DNA of 64,000 bases from Lewinellaceae bacterium (GTDB lineage Bacteria; Bacteroidota; Bacteroidia; Chitinophagales; Saprospiraceae). Each line of letters begins with the position of its first letter. The first letter of the stretch is position 1. This document shows, piece after piece, positions 52,534 to 61,310 of the stretch. The stretch spans positions 744,001 to 808,000 of the forward strand of contig JACJXW010000004.1 of NCBI GenBank assembly GCA_020636405.1. Reading direction: 5' to 3'. Position numbers and translations under genes: made by a program. The notes beneath the pieces were generated by a model, which worked only from the letters and a program-made list of their open reading frames with translations, had not been told where the DNA came from and did no database searches.

Positions 52534-53271
52534 ATGGGCCTGTTCAATTACACACACCTTCCCGGCTGGCTGGAAAACAACTGGTTGTTCCGAAAGGTAT
52601 TTCTCCTGCGTAAACTGTTCCTTACCCGGAGAAAGTTTTCCCATTATTCCCAGTTTGCGGAGGATGTCGCTATCATCCGTCAGTTCCATAAAGGATACAA
52701 GGGGTTCTTCGTGGATGTCGGCTGTTTTCATCCGGTCAAGTACAACAATACCTACCGCCTATACCGCAAAGGCTGGCGCGGCGTCAATATTGACATCGAC
52801 AGCATTAAGATCGAAGGCTTCCGGATGGTTCGCCCCGCGGATGTCAATATCGCCTGTGCCGTGAGCAGTAAGCCCGGCGAGTTCACCTACTGGTCCAATG
52901 GTTTTTACTCCCTGACCATTACCCTCGATGAAGCCTTCGCCGCCGGCAAGCCCGGCTATCGGAAAAGTACAGTCAAAGCCGATACGTTGACGAACATCCT
53001 GGACGGGACGAAGTACAAAGGACAGCAGATCGATTTTCTGACCATAGATGCCGAAGGGCACGACTATGAGGTGCTGCGGTCCCTCGATTTTGATCGCTAC
53101 GCTCCCCGGCTGATCGCCGTAGAGACCCACCACCCGGCCTTCGACGAAGTAAAAAATGATGAGTTGTACCAACTCCTGGATGGGCAGGGGTATGTCTTAG
53201 CTAATTGGGTAGGCCTCACGCTGCTTTTCAGGAGAAAGGGAGATGAGGTATTGCGAAAAACCACAACCTGA
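52534..53271 (+). CDS. FkbM family methyltransferase
   Basis: A 245-aa SAM-dependent methyltransferase. The frame is open from 52435, but the start at ATG 52534 (MGLFNYTHLPGWLENNWLFR) is chosen because the upstream codons cover the inverted repeat. The SAM-binding motif I is GFFVDVGCFHPVKYNNT, followed by GVNIDIDSIKI, and DFLTIDAEGHDYEVLRSLDF is the second conserved block of the family. Such enzymes often methylate sugars of surface polysaccharides. The adjoining O-antigen-ligase-like gene, starting 6 bp after its stop, supports a surface-glycan role. Confidence 0.85.
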   Translation: MGLFNYTHLPGWLENNWLFRKVFLLRKLFLTRRKFSHYSQFAEDVAIIRQFHKGYKGFFVDVGCFHPVKYNNTYRLYRKGWRGVNIDIDSIKIEGFRMVRPADVNIACAVSSKPGEFTYWSNGFYSLTITLDEAFAAGKPGYRKSTVKADTLTNILDGTKYKGQQIDFLTIDAEGHDYEVLRSLDFDRYAPRLIAVETHHPAFDEVKNDELYQLLDGQGYVLANWVGLTLLFRRKGDEVLRKTTT

Positions 53272-53276
53272 CCATT

Positions 53277-54563
53277 TTGCCGGTACTGGAAAAACAACAC
53301 CTGGTCCTGTTCTTCTACGCTGTGACGATCGCAGCACTGGTGCTTTCCCCCTTCCTGCTTTCCGTGGGCATGATCGCCCTGGCCGTGCTGAGCCTGATCC
53401 GGTTTCAGGTTGGGCCCCGGGTGTTTCGGGTGGCTTTCGATAAAGAGGCCATCGGACGCATGCTGCGCATTTTGCGATATCCTCCCTTTGCGGCGGTGAC
53501 GTTATTTTTCTTCATCGTCCTGCTCAGTTTCTGGCAGACAGAAGACTTCGGCTACTGGCTGGCCCGCCTGCGTATCAAAGTACCCTTTCTGGCTTTGCCG
53601 TTGGCCTTCCTCGGGCATCCGCGCCTGGAGGAGCGGCAGTGGCAGGGGCTGTTGTATTTCTTTTTGCTCCTGTTGCTGATCACCGCTATTGGCGTTGGGC
53701 TCAACTACTGGGCCCATTACGAGGATATTCAACTGATGCTAAAGCAGGGACAGCCGATGCCCACGCCCCGCAACCATATTCGCTACAGCCTGCTGCTGGC
53801 CCTGGGAGTGGTGAGCGGGGGGTATCTCTACAGCAAAGGCTACTACCTGCGCTACCCCTGGGAGCGTTATTTCGTTGCCGGGGCTACGGTTGCCCTCTTT
53901 CTGTTCATCCATCTGCTCTCGGTGCGCAGTGGTATCCTGGCCTTGTATGTCGCCTTGTCCTTCCTGGCGGTGCGTTACATTCTGGTTTCCCGCCGTTATG
54001 CCTGGGGACTGGGCCTTTTGGCCGCTCTTATCGCCGTGCCGGTGGCGGCCTATCAATATGTTCCCAGCTTCCGGGCCAAGGTGGATTATATGCGTTGGGG
54101 GCTGATCAAATTCCAGGAAGGGGAGGGGGCCGCCTACGCCGATACCGGCCGTATCGTTTCCCTGAAGGTAGGTTGGGAACTGGCCAGGCGCCACCCTTTC
54201 TTTGGAGTGGGAGCGGGTAATCTGCAGCATGAAGTGGACCGCGCCTTTGAGGTTTCCTACCCTCAACTGCCGGAGCCGCTCGTTCCGCACAATCAATTGC
54301 TGTTCGTCCTGGCAGGCACCGGTATTGCCGGCCTGGCGCTCTTCCTTTTCGCCTTGTTCCATCCGCTCTTTTACCGCAGGAATTACCGTCATCCTTTCCT
54401 CCTGGGCTTCTATGGCATCGTCCTTACTGCCTTTATGATCGAGCATACCATCGAGAACTCCATGGGTGTGGGGTTCTTTATGTTTTTTCTGCTGCTGTTT
54501 TTGAACAGGGAAAGGGGCATTGAGGAAGGGCCTTTGGCGGATTCGTCACCTCAGGCGGAGTAA
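53277..54563 (+). CDS. O-antigen ligase/polymerase-like membrane protein
   Basis: A 428-aa protein with about ten transmembrane segments and the Wzy/WaaL-type central motif. A large periplasmic loop with RIVSLKVGWELARRHPFFGV is followed by GAGNLQHEV and PHNQLLFVLAGTGIAGLALF, where the conserved His of this family lies. It joins or polymerises glycan chains at the periplasmic face of the inner membrane. The start is uncertain: TTG 53277 is used because no ATG precedes it in frame after the stop at 53244. It begins 6 bp after the FkbM stop, so the two are coupled. It overlaps the convergent ACC-deaminase gene by 18 bp. Confidence 0.82.
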   Translation: MPVLEKQHLVLFFYAVTIAALVLSPFLLSVGMIALAVLSLIRFQVGPRVFRVAFDKEAIGRMLRILRYPPFAAVTLFFFIVLLSFWQTEDFGYWLARLRIKVPFLALPLAFLGHPRLEERQWQGLLYFFLLLLLITAIGVGLNYWAHYEDIQLMLKQGQPMPTPRNHIRYSLLLALGVVSGGYLYSKGYYLRYPWERYFVAGATVALFLFIHLLSVRSGILALYVALSFLAVRYILVSRRYAWGLGLLAALIAVPVAAYQYVPSFRAKVDYMRWGLIKFQEGEGAAYADTGRIVSLKVGWELARRHPFFGVGAGNLQHEVDRAFEVSYPQLPEPLVPHNQLLFVLAGTGIAGLALFLFALFHPLFYRRNYRHPFLLGFYGIVLTAFMIEHTIENSMGVGFFMFFLLLFLNRERGIEEGPLADSSPQAE

Positions 54564-55535
54564 CTCTCCGAATCGTTCATTAAAGCCGGCCACCCCCTGC
54601 AGCCCGCCGGTGTGCACCGCGAGGATTGTGCTTCCTTTGGGAAAATATCCCTCTTCAATAAGATAGAACAAGCCGAAGAACAGCTTGCCCGTGTAAATGG
54701 GGTCGAGTGCGATGCCGTGCTGTCGGTAGAAACCGTTGATGAAATCGATGAGGTGGGGTTCGAATTTAGCGTAGCCGCCGAAGTGGAAATCGGTGTTGAT
54801 TTCCCAAGTTCCGGCCCCTTTTTTATCCCCCCGAAGGGGGGAGGAGGCTAAAGAGGGCTTCAGCAGGCGTTCTACCTCCTCTTTTAAATGATCACTTTTC
54901 AGAGCAGAGAAGCCCAGCGCCTTGGCCCTGCCGTTCAGGGCGGAGGTGATCCCCGCGAAGGTGCCCCCTGTACCCAGGCTGCAGCACCAATAGTCGGGCA
55001 ATTGGCCGGCCTGCTGTTCTACTTCTTCCACAATATGGCGGCAGCCTTCCAGTGCCAGCGCATTAGTGCCGCCTTCCGGCAGCAGGTAATAGGAGCCGTA
55101 TTGTTGCTGCAACCGGGCGAGGGATTCAGCAGATCCCTTGTCCCGGAAGGCCTGGCGGCTGATGAACTGCAGGCCCATATTGCAGGATTGCGCGAAGCGC
55201 AGCGTTGGGTTGAGCCCTGCCGGCTGTTCCCCTCGGATGATCCCAATGGTTTTAAACTGAAAGGCAACTCCGGCCGCTGCGACGGCGGCGATGTGGTTGG
55301 AATAGGCGCCGCCGAAAGTGAGCAGGGTTTTATGGCCTTCGTCCCGGGCGGCCTGGAGGTTGTACTGCAGCTTGCGCCATTTATTGCCGCATAGCGCCAG
55401 CTCCGGCCCTATGCCCAGCATATCATCCCGCTTAACGAGCAGGTGGATGCCTGCCTGCCTTAGCGTGGGGCTTTCCAACGCCACCAGTGGGCTGGGAGGA
55501 TGGCGGAAAAGGGAGGATAGGGGTGGTGGACGCAT
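54546..55535 (-). CDS. ACC deaminase/D-cysteine desulfhydrase family PLP enzyme with inserted palindrome
   Basis: A 329-aa pyridoxal-phosphate enzyme. Lys52 in LCGNKWRKLQYNL is the expected cofactor lysine, followed by TFGGAYSNHIAAVAAAG and the phosphate-binding SLGTGGTFAGI. FHFGGYAKFEPHLIDFI and LAVHTGGLQGVAG end the fold. Members deaminate 1-aminocyclopropane-1-carboxylate or desulfhydrate D-cysteine; which one cannot be told here. Between residues about 228 and 242, the peptide ASSPLRGDKKGAG interrupts the usual run into WEINTDFHFGG. Its DNA is the palindrome CCCCCC-TTC-GGGGGG, so a dispersed element has inserted in frame. The catalytic motifs remain intact. Confidence 0.88.
   Translation of the reverse strand: MRPPPLSSLFRHPPSPLVALESPTLRQAGIHLLVKRDDMLGIGPELALCGNKWRKLQYNLQAARDEGHKTLLTFGGAYSNHIAAVAAAGVAFQFKTIGIIRGEQPAGLNPTLRFAQSCNMGLQFISRQAFRDKGSAESLARLQQQYGSYYLLPEGGTNALALEGCRHIVEEVEQQAGQLPDYWCCSLGTGGTFAGITSALNGRAKALGFSALKSDHLKEEVERLLKPSLASSPLRGDKKGAGTWEINTDFHFGGYAKFEPHLIDFINGFYRQHGIALDPIYTGKLFFGLFYLIEEGYFPKGSTILAVHTGGLQGVAGFNERFGELLRLR
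54827..54841. repeat. TTC-loop palindrome inside a coding gene
   Basis: CCCCCC-GAA-GGGGGG on the plus strand, which is CCCCCC-TTC-GGGGGG in the coding sense. It is preceded in the coding sense by TTTAGCCTCC, also found beside the palindrome at 45224. It lies wholly within the PLP enzyme gene and keeps the frame. Confidence 0.7.
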
Positions 55536-55599
55536 TTAAAAAAATCGATTTAAGGAAAAAAGAGTTTTCCTGGTGCAAGATGAGGATAATTCCTTTGAA

Positions 55600-55630
55600 T
55601 AAAAAAACCGCCCCGGTAACAGAGGCGGTT
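55600..55630 (-). terminator. Terminator of the choice-of-anchor protein gene
   Basis: On the minus strand AACCGCC and GGCGGTT (arms 55624-55630 and 55606-55612) form a stem with an 11-nt loop. A run of seven T follows. It lies 35 nt after the stop codon at 55665. Confidence 0.8.
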
Positions 55631-55664
55631 CTAAATAAAAAAAATCAACTTTATGATCTAATGT

Positions 55665-58600
55665 TTAAAGCTTGAGAAACCGCTGCTTGCCGTGCCCTTC
55701 TGTTGCAACGATGTACATGCCTGCGGGCCAGTCGTTCACATTTATCTGAGCCGCATCCTGCACTGTTGCCATCAGGTGGCCGCTGGCGTTAAAAACCTGG
55801 CCTGAGATCGGTTGGTTAAAGAATATCCTATCCACGGTGGGGTTAGGAAAAGCCTTGAATGCGACTTCATCGCGCAGCTCTTCACTGATGCTTACCAGTT
55901 CGCCGCCTACCTGTATGATGCCGACGCTTCCACTGACTTCGTATCCCACCACCAAAAGATTCTCGCCATTGGGGCTTTCGCTGGCCGGAACGAATTTGAT
56001 GATTTCCGGGCTTACGTCCCCTTCCAGGCCATTAGCGCCCAAGGTGCGATTGTTGTAGTAAGTGATAAACATAGGCGAGAACGGATCGGTAATGTCGTAT
56101 ACTACAATAGCGTTCTGGCGCTCGAAGCCGACAAAAGCGTAGGTGAAGCCGCCAATGGTACCAACCGCCAGCGCTTCGGGCTCCACGCCCTTATCGTCGG
56201 AACGCCGGTCTTTCTCCCCCTCGTCCTCGTTGAAGAGCCCCGGTTCGATGAAAGTGGTAATTGTACCAAAATCCTGGCCGCTGTCATATACCAGGTTGCC
56301 GTATGCATCGAAAATAGAAAAGGAACGCCCCCCAAAGGAATAGATCTGGTCCACATCGCCGTCGTTATCGTAGTCGCCATTTGCCGTGGTCGTCTTCAGG
56401 CGCCCCAGGTTTTCATCGGCCTGCAGCTCATCGGCATTGGGATAGGCTGTGGCATCCAGTATAAGGTCTTTTACTCGGACTTCCTCGGAGTAGCCGTCAT
56501 AGTCGCGGGAATCCCCTTCATTCGCGGTAAGGATATAAGTCTTACCGTCAACCTCGTAGGTGGCGATGGCATCGGGTAAGAACATCCCCAGAGTAGGATG
56601 AGAAGTGATGTTGAGCCGGCCATCCCTGTCACTGGCGTCAAAGCCGTAATCCTCCTGGAAGGATAGGATCCCCAACACCGAGTTATCGGTTACTCCCGCT
56701 CCGGCCAACCCGAAGTCATTATCGTTCATGACGGCGATTTCGCCCCCTGGCAACAGGGCAAGCCCCTCCGGTTTGTCGGAGCTGACATAATTGAGCGTCG
56801 GCAGGTTGGCCACCTTGGTTTTATGAACGGCTTGTACCCCAGCCGCCGCCAGCTCATCAGCGGAATACGCTTCCAGGGATAGCAACCCGCCGTTCATGGC
56901 CTCCAGGGTATTAGTGGCGCCCACCAGGTTGATTTCAAAAATGTACTTTTTCCCTTCCGTTACCCCCGGAGCCTCGGAGTCACGCTCCAGGACCAGAAAT
57001 TTGTTATCGCCCATATAAACGGCGTCGCCGATCTTATCCACCCGGGAGGTTGACAGGCCACTGTACTGGTTCTGTTCCAGGAGATATACGTATTCCTCCA
57101 CCGGCGTGCCGCTTGCTGCGTCGACGCCCAGTATACGGATCACATCGGTGTTGTTGCGCACAGAGTTATCCGGGTTTTCGATAGGGGATTGCATGAAGGC
57201 GTAAATTACATTGATTTCCGGATTATAAGCGATGGCTTCGAAGCCCCGGTTGGCGCGCCGCTTGGAGTAGACAGCAGGGAGCGTCTCTGCGCCGTAGGTG
57301 CCCGCCGGCTGAGGCGTTGTTCCCAGTAGAGAAGTGCCTTCCGGAACGTAGCGCTCGATCAGTACACCATCGGGCTGGAACTTGTAGAGTGCCGGCCGGT
57401 ATTCATCGCACATCCAGAAGTTGCCGTCATTATCCCGAAGGATACCTTCAAAATCGCCACCCAGTTCGTCATAGGGGAGCTGATGCAATTCTTCACCAGA
57501 ATTGCTGTCTGTAAAATCCACATTATTATAGGGGGTGGCGGGATCAGTATACGTAACGGGTACTTCGTCAAACCCTGGAATATTACCTTTTCCGGAAATA
57601 GGGGTGACTCCATCCTGGCGGTACAGCAGAATCTGTTCGTCCAGGCTAACGGCGCCCGTCTGCCGGTTCAGGGTAAGCTTAACGATGCGGCCCTGGTAAT
57701 CGGGCAGTTTAAAGGGGCGCAAGTTTTGCGGAGCAGCCGGCGAAACATCGTTCCGGCCAAAAGTATCATCATTGGGGCCGCGGTCCGGAACAACATAAAA
57801 CACATATTTATTGACGGTCGATTCGGTAGGGTCGTAGTACATTCCGGAAAAACCGCCTAGAAATACAGGATCCTGGCCGCCGTCATACGCGGGCGTGCCC
57901 AGTTCAGGCCAATCGGCCACCAGTTCATTGACGATGAAAGATTTCAGGGCCGGGCGGCCTTTGCGATGATCTTTATATCCCAGAGGCAGAATGTCCACAA
58001 ACTCCAGCGTTGTCATGTCCAGGACCGCCAGGGCGTTGGCTTCCTGGCAGTTGACGTAGGCATAGGCGCCATCCGGAGAAAGGGCGATATATTCCGGCTC
58101 CAGGTCTTCGGCGACGGTAGCCATGCCGTTGTTGCCGAAAATGCGAACGCCCTTGTTCTGAAGATGGACTTTCTTATCATTGAAAGCTTCAAAAGTGACC
58201 GTGGTAACCGAAGCGGAACTGACGCCTCCCGAAATGTCAATAACGGAAACGGAACCCATAGGGTCGATGGTATAGTCATCATTGGGCTCTCCTTCATTTG
58301 CGACAAGGACAAGGGCCCCGTCCTGCGAGAAAGTCAGCATGTCGGGGAGAGCACCAACGGTTACTTCATGGAGGAAGGCGCCGTCGGTGTCGAAGAAAAC
58401 GACCTTTCCTGGGTCCGTCTTGGGGCCGGATTCTACTGCTACGGCTACAACCCCATCGGAAACGGCCACCGAGTTGGGCCCTGCGCCGAAAGGCGAAAGG
58501 CTGATTTCCATAACCAGCGTAGGGGCTTTGGGATTAGAAAGGTCGACAATGCCCAGGGTATTAGGGGCGCTGTTGGTCAAAAAAACGCGATTGCTTGCCG

Positions 58601-58739
58601 GGTCGAAGGCTACGGTTTCTGCGTTAGCTTCCATTCCGGTTTCAAAACTGGAGAGGTGGTAAAGCTCTTGTTCGTTTTGAGAGGCTGCGGTTCCCCAAAA
58701 GAAGCATAACCCACCAAGGAGTGTAAAGAATCTGAACAT
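55665..58739 (-). CDS. Large secreted choice-of-anchor I/phytase-esterase-like protein with T9SS tail
   Basis: A 1024-aa secreted protein. The start is ATG 58739, where the signal peptide MFRFFTLLGGLCFFWGTAAS begins; the 41 codons before it are intergenic. The N-terminal part is a propeller-like choice-of-anchor I domain (PNSVAVSDGVVAVAVESG, ALVLVANEGEPNDDYTIDP). An esterase-like phytase domain is inserted from about residue 330 (DPVFLGGFSGMYYDP, GGDFEGILRDNDGNFWMCDE). The propeller resumes with ATYEVDGKTYILTANEGDSR and GGRSFSIFDAYGNLVYDSG. A type A T9SS sorting domain ends it (AFPNPTVDRIFF to KQRFLKL). Related proteins are often annotated as alkaline-phosphatase-like, but activity is not proven. 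It lies 128 bp downstream of the MORN-caspase gene. Confidence 0.85.
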   Translation of the reverse strand: MFRFFTLLGGLCFFWGTAASQNEQELYHLSSFETGMEANAETVAFDPASNRVFLTNSAPNTLGIVDLSNPKAPTLVMEISLSPFGAGPNSVAVSDGVVAVAVESGPKTDPGKVVFFDTDGAFLHEVTVGALPDMLTFSQDGALVLVANEGEPNDDYTIDPMGSVSVIDISGGVSSASVTTVTFEAFNDKKVHLQNKGVRIFGNNGMATVAEDLEPEYIALSPDGAYAYVNCQEANALAVLDMTTLEFVDILPLGYKDHRKGRPALKSFIVNELVADWPELGTPAYDGGQDPVFLGGFSGMYYDPTESTVNKYVFYVVPDRGPNDDTFGRNDVSPAAPQNLRPFKLPDYQGRIVKLTLNRQTGAVSLDEQILLYRQDGVTPISGKGNIPGFDEVPVTYTDPATPYNNVDFTDSNSGEELHQLPYDELGGDFEGILRDNDGNFWMCDEYRPALYKFQPDGVLIERYVPEGTSLLGTTPQPAGTYGAETLPAVYSKRRANRGFEAIAYNPEINVIYAFMQSPIENPDNSVRNNTDVIRILGVDAASGTPVEEYVYLLEQNQYSGLSTSRVDKIGDAVYMGDNKFLVLERDSEAPGVTEGKKYIFEINLVGATNTLEAMNGGLLSLEAYSADELAAAGVQAVHKTKVANLPTLNYVSSDKPEGLALLPGGEIAVMNDNDFGLAGAGVTDNSVLGILSFQEDYGFDASDRDGRLNITSHPTLGMFLPDAIATYEVDGKTYILTANEGDSRDYDGYSEEVRVKDLILDATAYPNADELQADENLGRLKTTTANGDYDNDGDVDQIYSFGGRSFSIFDAYGNLVYDSGQDFGTITTFIEPGLFNEDEGEKDRRSDDKGVEPEALAVGTIGGFTYAFVGFERQNAIVVYDITDPFSPMFITYYNNRTLGANGLEGDVSPEIIKFVPASESPNGENLLVVGYEVSGSVGIIQVGGELVSISEELRDEVAFKAFPNPTVDRIFFNQPISGQVFNASGHLMATVQDAAQINVNDWPAGMYIVATEGHGKQRFLKL

Positions 58740-58798
58740 AGATTTAGAATTTGGTGATTGGAAATGCGTAAAACTAAGGGAGGAGGGTATCCTACAGC

Positions 58799-58857
58799 TT
58801 AAGGCAAGATTAATTTTGTGTGTATTGTCTTTCCCGGAATTTAAGGCAATGTTAATT
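58799..58857. promoter_or_regulatory. Direct repeat upstream of the choice-of-anchor gene
   Basis: TTAAGGCAAGATTAATT at 58799-58815 and TTAAGGCAATGTTAATT at 58841-58857 differ at two bases. Their starts are 42 bp apart, four helical turns. They fill the 128-bp gap between two genes on the same strand and may bind a regulator. Confidence 0.45.
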
Positions 58858-58867
58858 GCCACTAGGC

Positions 58868-60823
58868 CTACCTTCTTACCCCCACCGTCATATCCGGATC
58901 GTAATCTCCCTGGATCAGGGGAGACTGCTGGTTGCCGGTATAGGTGCGCACATTGAGGTTCACGAAGTCGTACAGTTCCTGGACGGAAATGCGTTTATCG
59001 TTGTTCCCGTCAGCTTCGCCTTTAAGGCCGCGGATGAGGAAGTGGCTGAAAACGCCTTGCCGCAGCCCGCTGGATTCGAGAGAGGTCTCGTCTGATTTGG
59101 AGGACATGATGAGGGCAGTCCCTGGATTGGCCCTGGCCAGGCTGTTGTAATAGTTGGCCAGCAACTGGGGTTGGGTGCCGTCGCGCATGGCCAGGAGGCT
59201 GCCCGAGTGGCAGGCATCGGCAATACAGAGTTTGAACTTGGCAGGGCTCCGCTTCATGATGGCGTTGAGTTCTTCATGATAGAGTTTGTTGCGGTAGCCA
59301 TCGAAGTCAAAAGGAAGAAAGGAGCCACGCAGGCCGTGGCCGGAAAAGTAAAGCATGATGAGGTCATTGTGCCCGGCCTTATCGAAGAGGGTGGACATGG
59401 TCGTTTTGATGTTCTGAAGAGTTGCTTCCTCATCTACGAGTATGCGGATGTGTTCGTCATCGAGGGCGCCGCCTTCCGGGCTTTTCAGGAAGGCATACAT
59501 GTGGTAGGCGTCGTCGTCGGTATAACGCAGGACCGGCATATGGTTATAGGAAGAAATACCGATCACTACCGCCCACACCTCCAGTTGGGGGGCGGCCTCC
59601 GGTTGTGGATTAGTGGGATAGGACGGGGTAGCGGCGGCGGGCCATTGGTCCCGTCCTACATAAGTTCCGTCTTCCCAGTATCCGGAAACAGTGCTGCCAT
59701 CTTTCAGGAACAGGGTGCCGTACCCATTGAACTTGGCGTTGCCCATCTGTCCTTCGTAGCGTTCGCCGTTGGTGTAAAAGACGGTGCCGCGGCCATGGGG
59801 CAGGCCGTTGCTGAAGAAGCCGATATACTTATTCCCTTCCTTGAAGATGTAGGTTCCGTGGCCATCTTTGCAGTCCCCGTAGATGCAGCCTTTCTCCGGG
59901 CGGGCCTGAAACCCCAGGTATTCTCCGTCCACCCAATGGCCTTCCGTGAGCTGGCCACTGGCCATGCGCAGGGACCCTTTGCCATGGGGTACGCCGTTTT
60001 GAAATTCACCGGTGTGCTGGTCTCCATTTGGGTAATAAAAAACGCCCTGGCCATTGGGCTTGCCCTGACGGAACTGGCCGGCGTAGCGGCTGCCATCGAT
60101 ATAAGCGAGGGTGCCCTTCCCGTTGGAGCAATCGCCGGAAATGCAGCCGGATTGTACGTCGTTGGTTTGGGCTTCGGCCTCCTGGCGTACCAGGTAGGCG
60201 TTGAGGAGGCGGCCGTATTCGTCAACGGGTTGTCCGCGCAGCCAGAGCCCTGTCCGCTGGCTCCCATCGGGGTAGGTCATGGTGCCTCTGCCATCGGGCT
60301 GCCGGTGCATCCATTCGCCCTCGTATTTACTGCCATCCGAATAATGGCACACCCCGTGGCCGTGGATCTCCCCGTCGTGAAACTCGCCGGTGTATACGGC
60401 TTTACTTGGGAAAATATATACCCCGTGGCCGTCGAAGCAATTGCCGGAAATACAGCCTTCCTGTTTGCCTTCATTGACGCTTTTCCGGCCGTGCCGCGCC
60501 GTGAATTCTTCCGGAGTCTTCTCGCCCACAAAACGCCCTTTCTGGAACCAGCCAGTCTGCAGGCGCCCCAGGCTCAGTGTTTTTGTTCCCTTGCCATGGG
60601 GCAGGCCATCGGCCCACTCCCCTTCGTAGCGGCTGCCGTCCGGCCAGTAACAAACTCCAATGCCATTGCTTTTTCCTTCTTTGAACTGGCCGACATAACG
60701 GGCGCCGCTGGCAAATCGGTAAGCGCCCTGCCCATCGGTGCAATTCCCTTCGAGGCATTGGGAATGGAGGGCACCGGTAAAGAGTAGGCAGGTAAATAAG
60801 AAGATCAGGTTGCTATTTTTCAT
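58868..60823 (-). CDS. Secreted MORN-repeat caspase-like peptidase (C14)
   Basis: A 651-aa protein with a signal peptide (MKNSNLIFLFTCLLFTGALH). Residues 22-400 hold about a dozen MORN repeats in four cassettes. Each cassette opens with Cys-x4-Cys-x2-Gly-x-Gly (Cys23/28, 124/129, 227/232, 313/318), for example GCISGNCFDGHGVY. The C-terminal domain, from about 420 (WAVVIGISSYNHMPVL), is a caspase/metacaspase with catalytic His496 in YFSGHGLRG and Cys538 in IADACHSGS. Cleavage after basic residues is usual for such metacaspase-like enzymes but is not shown here. The combination with a signal peptide implies periplasmic or exported action. The choice-of-anchor gene follows on the same strand. 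Confidence 0.9.
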   Translation of the reverse strand: MKNSNLIFLFTCLLFTGALHSQCLEGNCTDGQGAYRFASGARYVGQFKEGKSNGIGVCYWPDGSRYEGEWADGLPHGKGTKTLSLGRLQTGWFQKGRFVGEKTPEEFTARHGRKSVNEGKQEGCISGNCFDGHGVYIFPSKAVYTGEFHDGEIHGHGVCHYSDGSKYEGEWMHRQPDGRGTMTYPDGSQRTGLWLRGQPVDEYGRLLNAYLVRQEAEAQTNDVQSGCISGDCSNGKGTLAYIDGSRYAGQFRQGKPNGQGVFYYPNGDQHTGEFQNGVPHGKGSLRMASGQLTEGHWVDGEYLGFQARPEKGCIYGDCKDGHGTYIFKEGNKYIGFFSNGLPHGRGTVFYTNGERYEGQMGNAKFNGYGTLFLKDGSTVSGYWEDGTYVGRDQWPAAATPSYPTNPQPEAAPQLEVWAVVIGISSYNHMPVLRYTDDDAYHMYAFLKSPEGGALDDEHIRILVDEEATLQNIKTTMSTLFDKAGHNDLIMLYFSGHGLRGSFLPFDFDGYRNKLYHEELNAIMKRSPAKFKLCIADACHSGSLLAMRDGTQPQLLANYYNSLARANPGTALIMSSKSDETSLESSGLRQGVFSHFLIRGLKGEADGNNDKRISVQELYDFVNLNVRTYTGNQQSPLIQGDYDPDMTVGVRR

Positions 60824-61310
60824 TAGGCTATTCGGTATTGTAGGGATTCAGGAAATCATGGGCAGTACCGGGAATCCATTTGATCCTAATTACTTATCCG
60901 GAGTGGATCTGGAAAACATGGAGTAAATTTCCATATTGAATTGCTACGTATATGTACGAAATTTCTGCCGGTATTGTTGCAGAAGAGAGGGGAAAAGGTT
61001 AAGCAGGAAGTTATCGTTTCTTCAGGCGGATGGAGGAGGCGAGGCTTTTGGCTGGAAATGGCGATTGGGAAAGGCCGCCGTTTCAGCGTATTCTACAATA
61101 TGCGATGGCGTTTGGCCGGGCGGTGGCATTCTGGATCTGGCGGGCGCTCAGGCAGGTTGTCTGCACTTCGTCGGCCTTTTCAGCCAGCACCACGCCCACC
61201 TGCCCGTTGCCGGTTCCGCAATCCCGTGCCCGCCGGAACAAGCCGGCCGGGTAGTGCGGCCGGAATTGGGCATCATTGCCCGGCAGTTCGGAGAAAATGT
61301 TTTTTATTCT
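60824..61310. other. Intergenic region between subtilase-SPOR and MORN-caspase genes
   Basis: A 487-bp gap. No promoter box of the TAnnTTTG type was found for the caspase gene. On the minus strand, about 70 codons directly after the subtilase stop stay open in the same frame (including VGVVLAEKADEVQTTCLSAR). They have no start codon and no recognised family, so a decayed gene end is possible but unproven. Confidence 0.35.

Noticed and set aside
59171..60787. Plus-strand frame of 538 codons opposite the MORN-caspase gene
   Set aside because: The Ala/Val/Gly-rich periodicity mirrors the MORN repeats of the true gene; no start signal or motif is present.
61090..61310. Possible gene remnant reading on from the subtilase stop codon
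   Set aside because: About 70 codons stay open in the same frame, but there is no start codon and no recognisable family; chance is plausible at this GC content.
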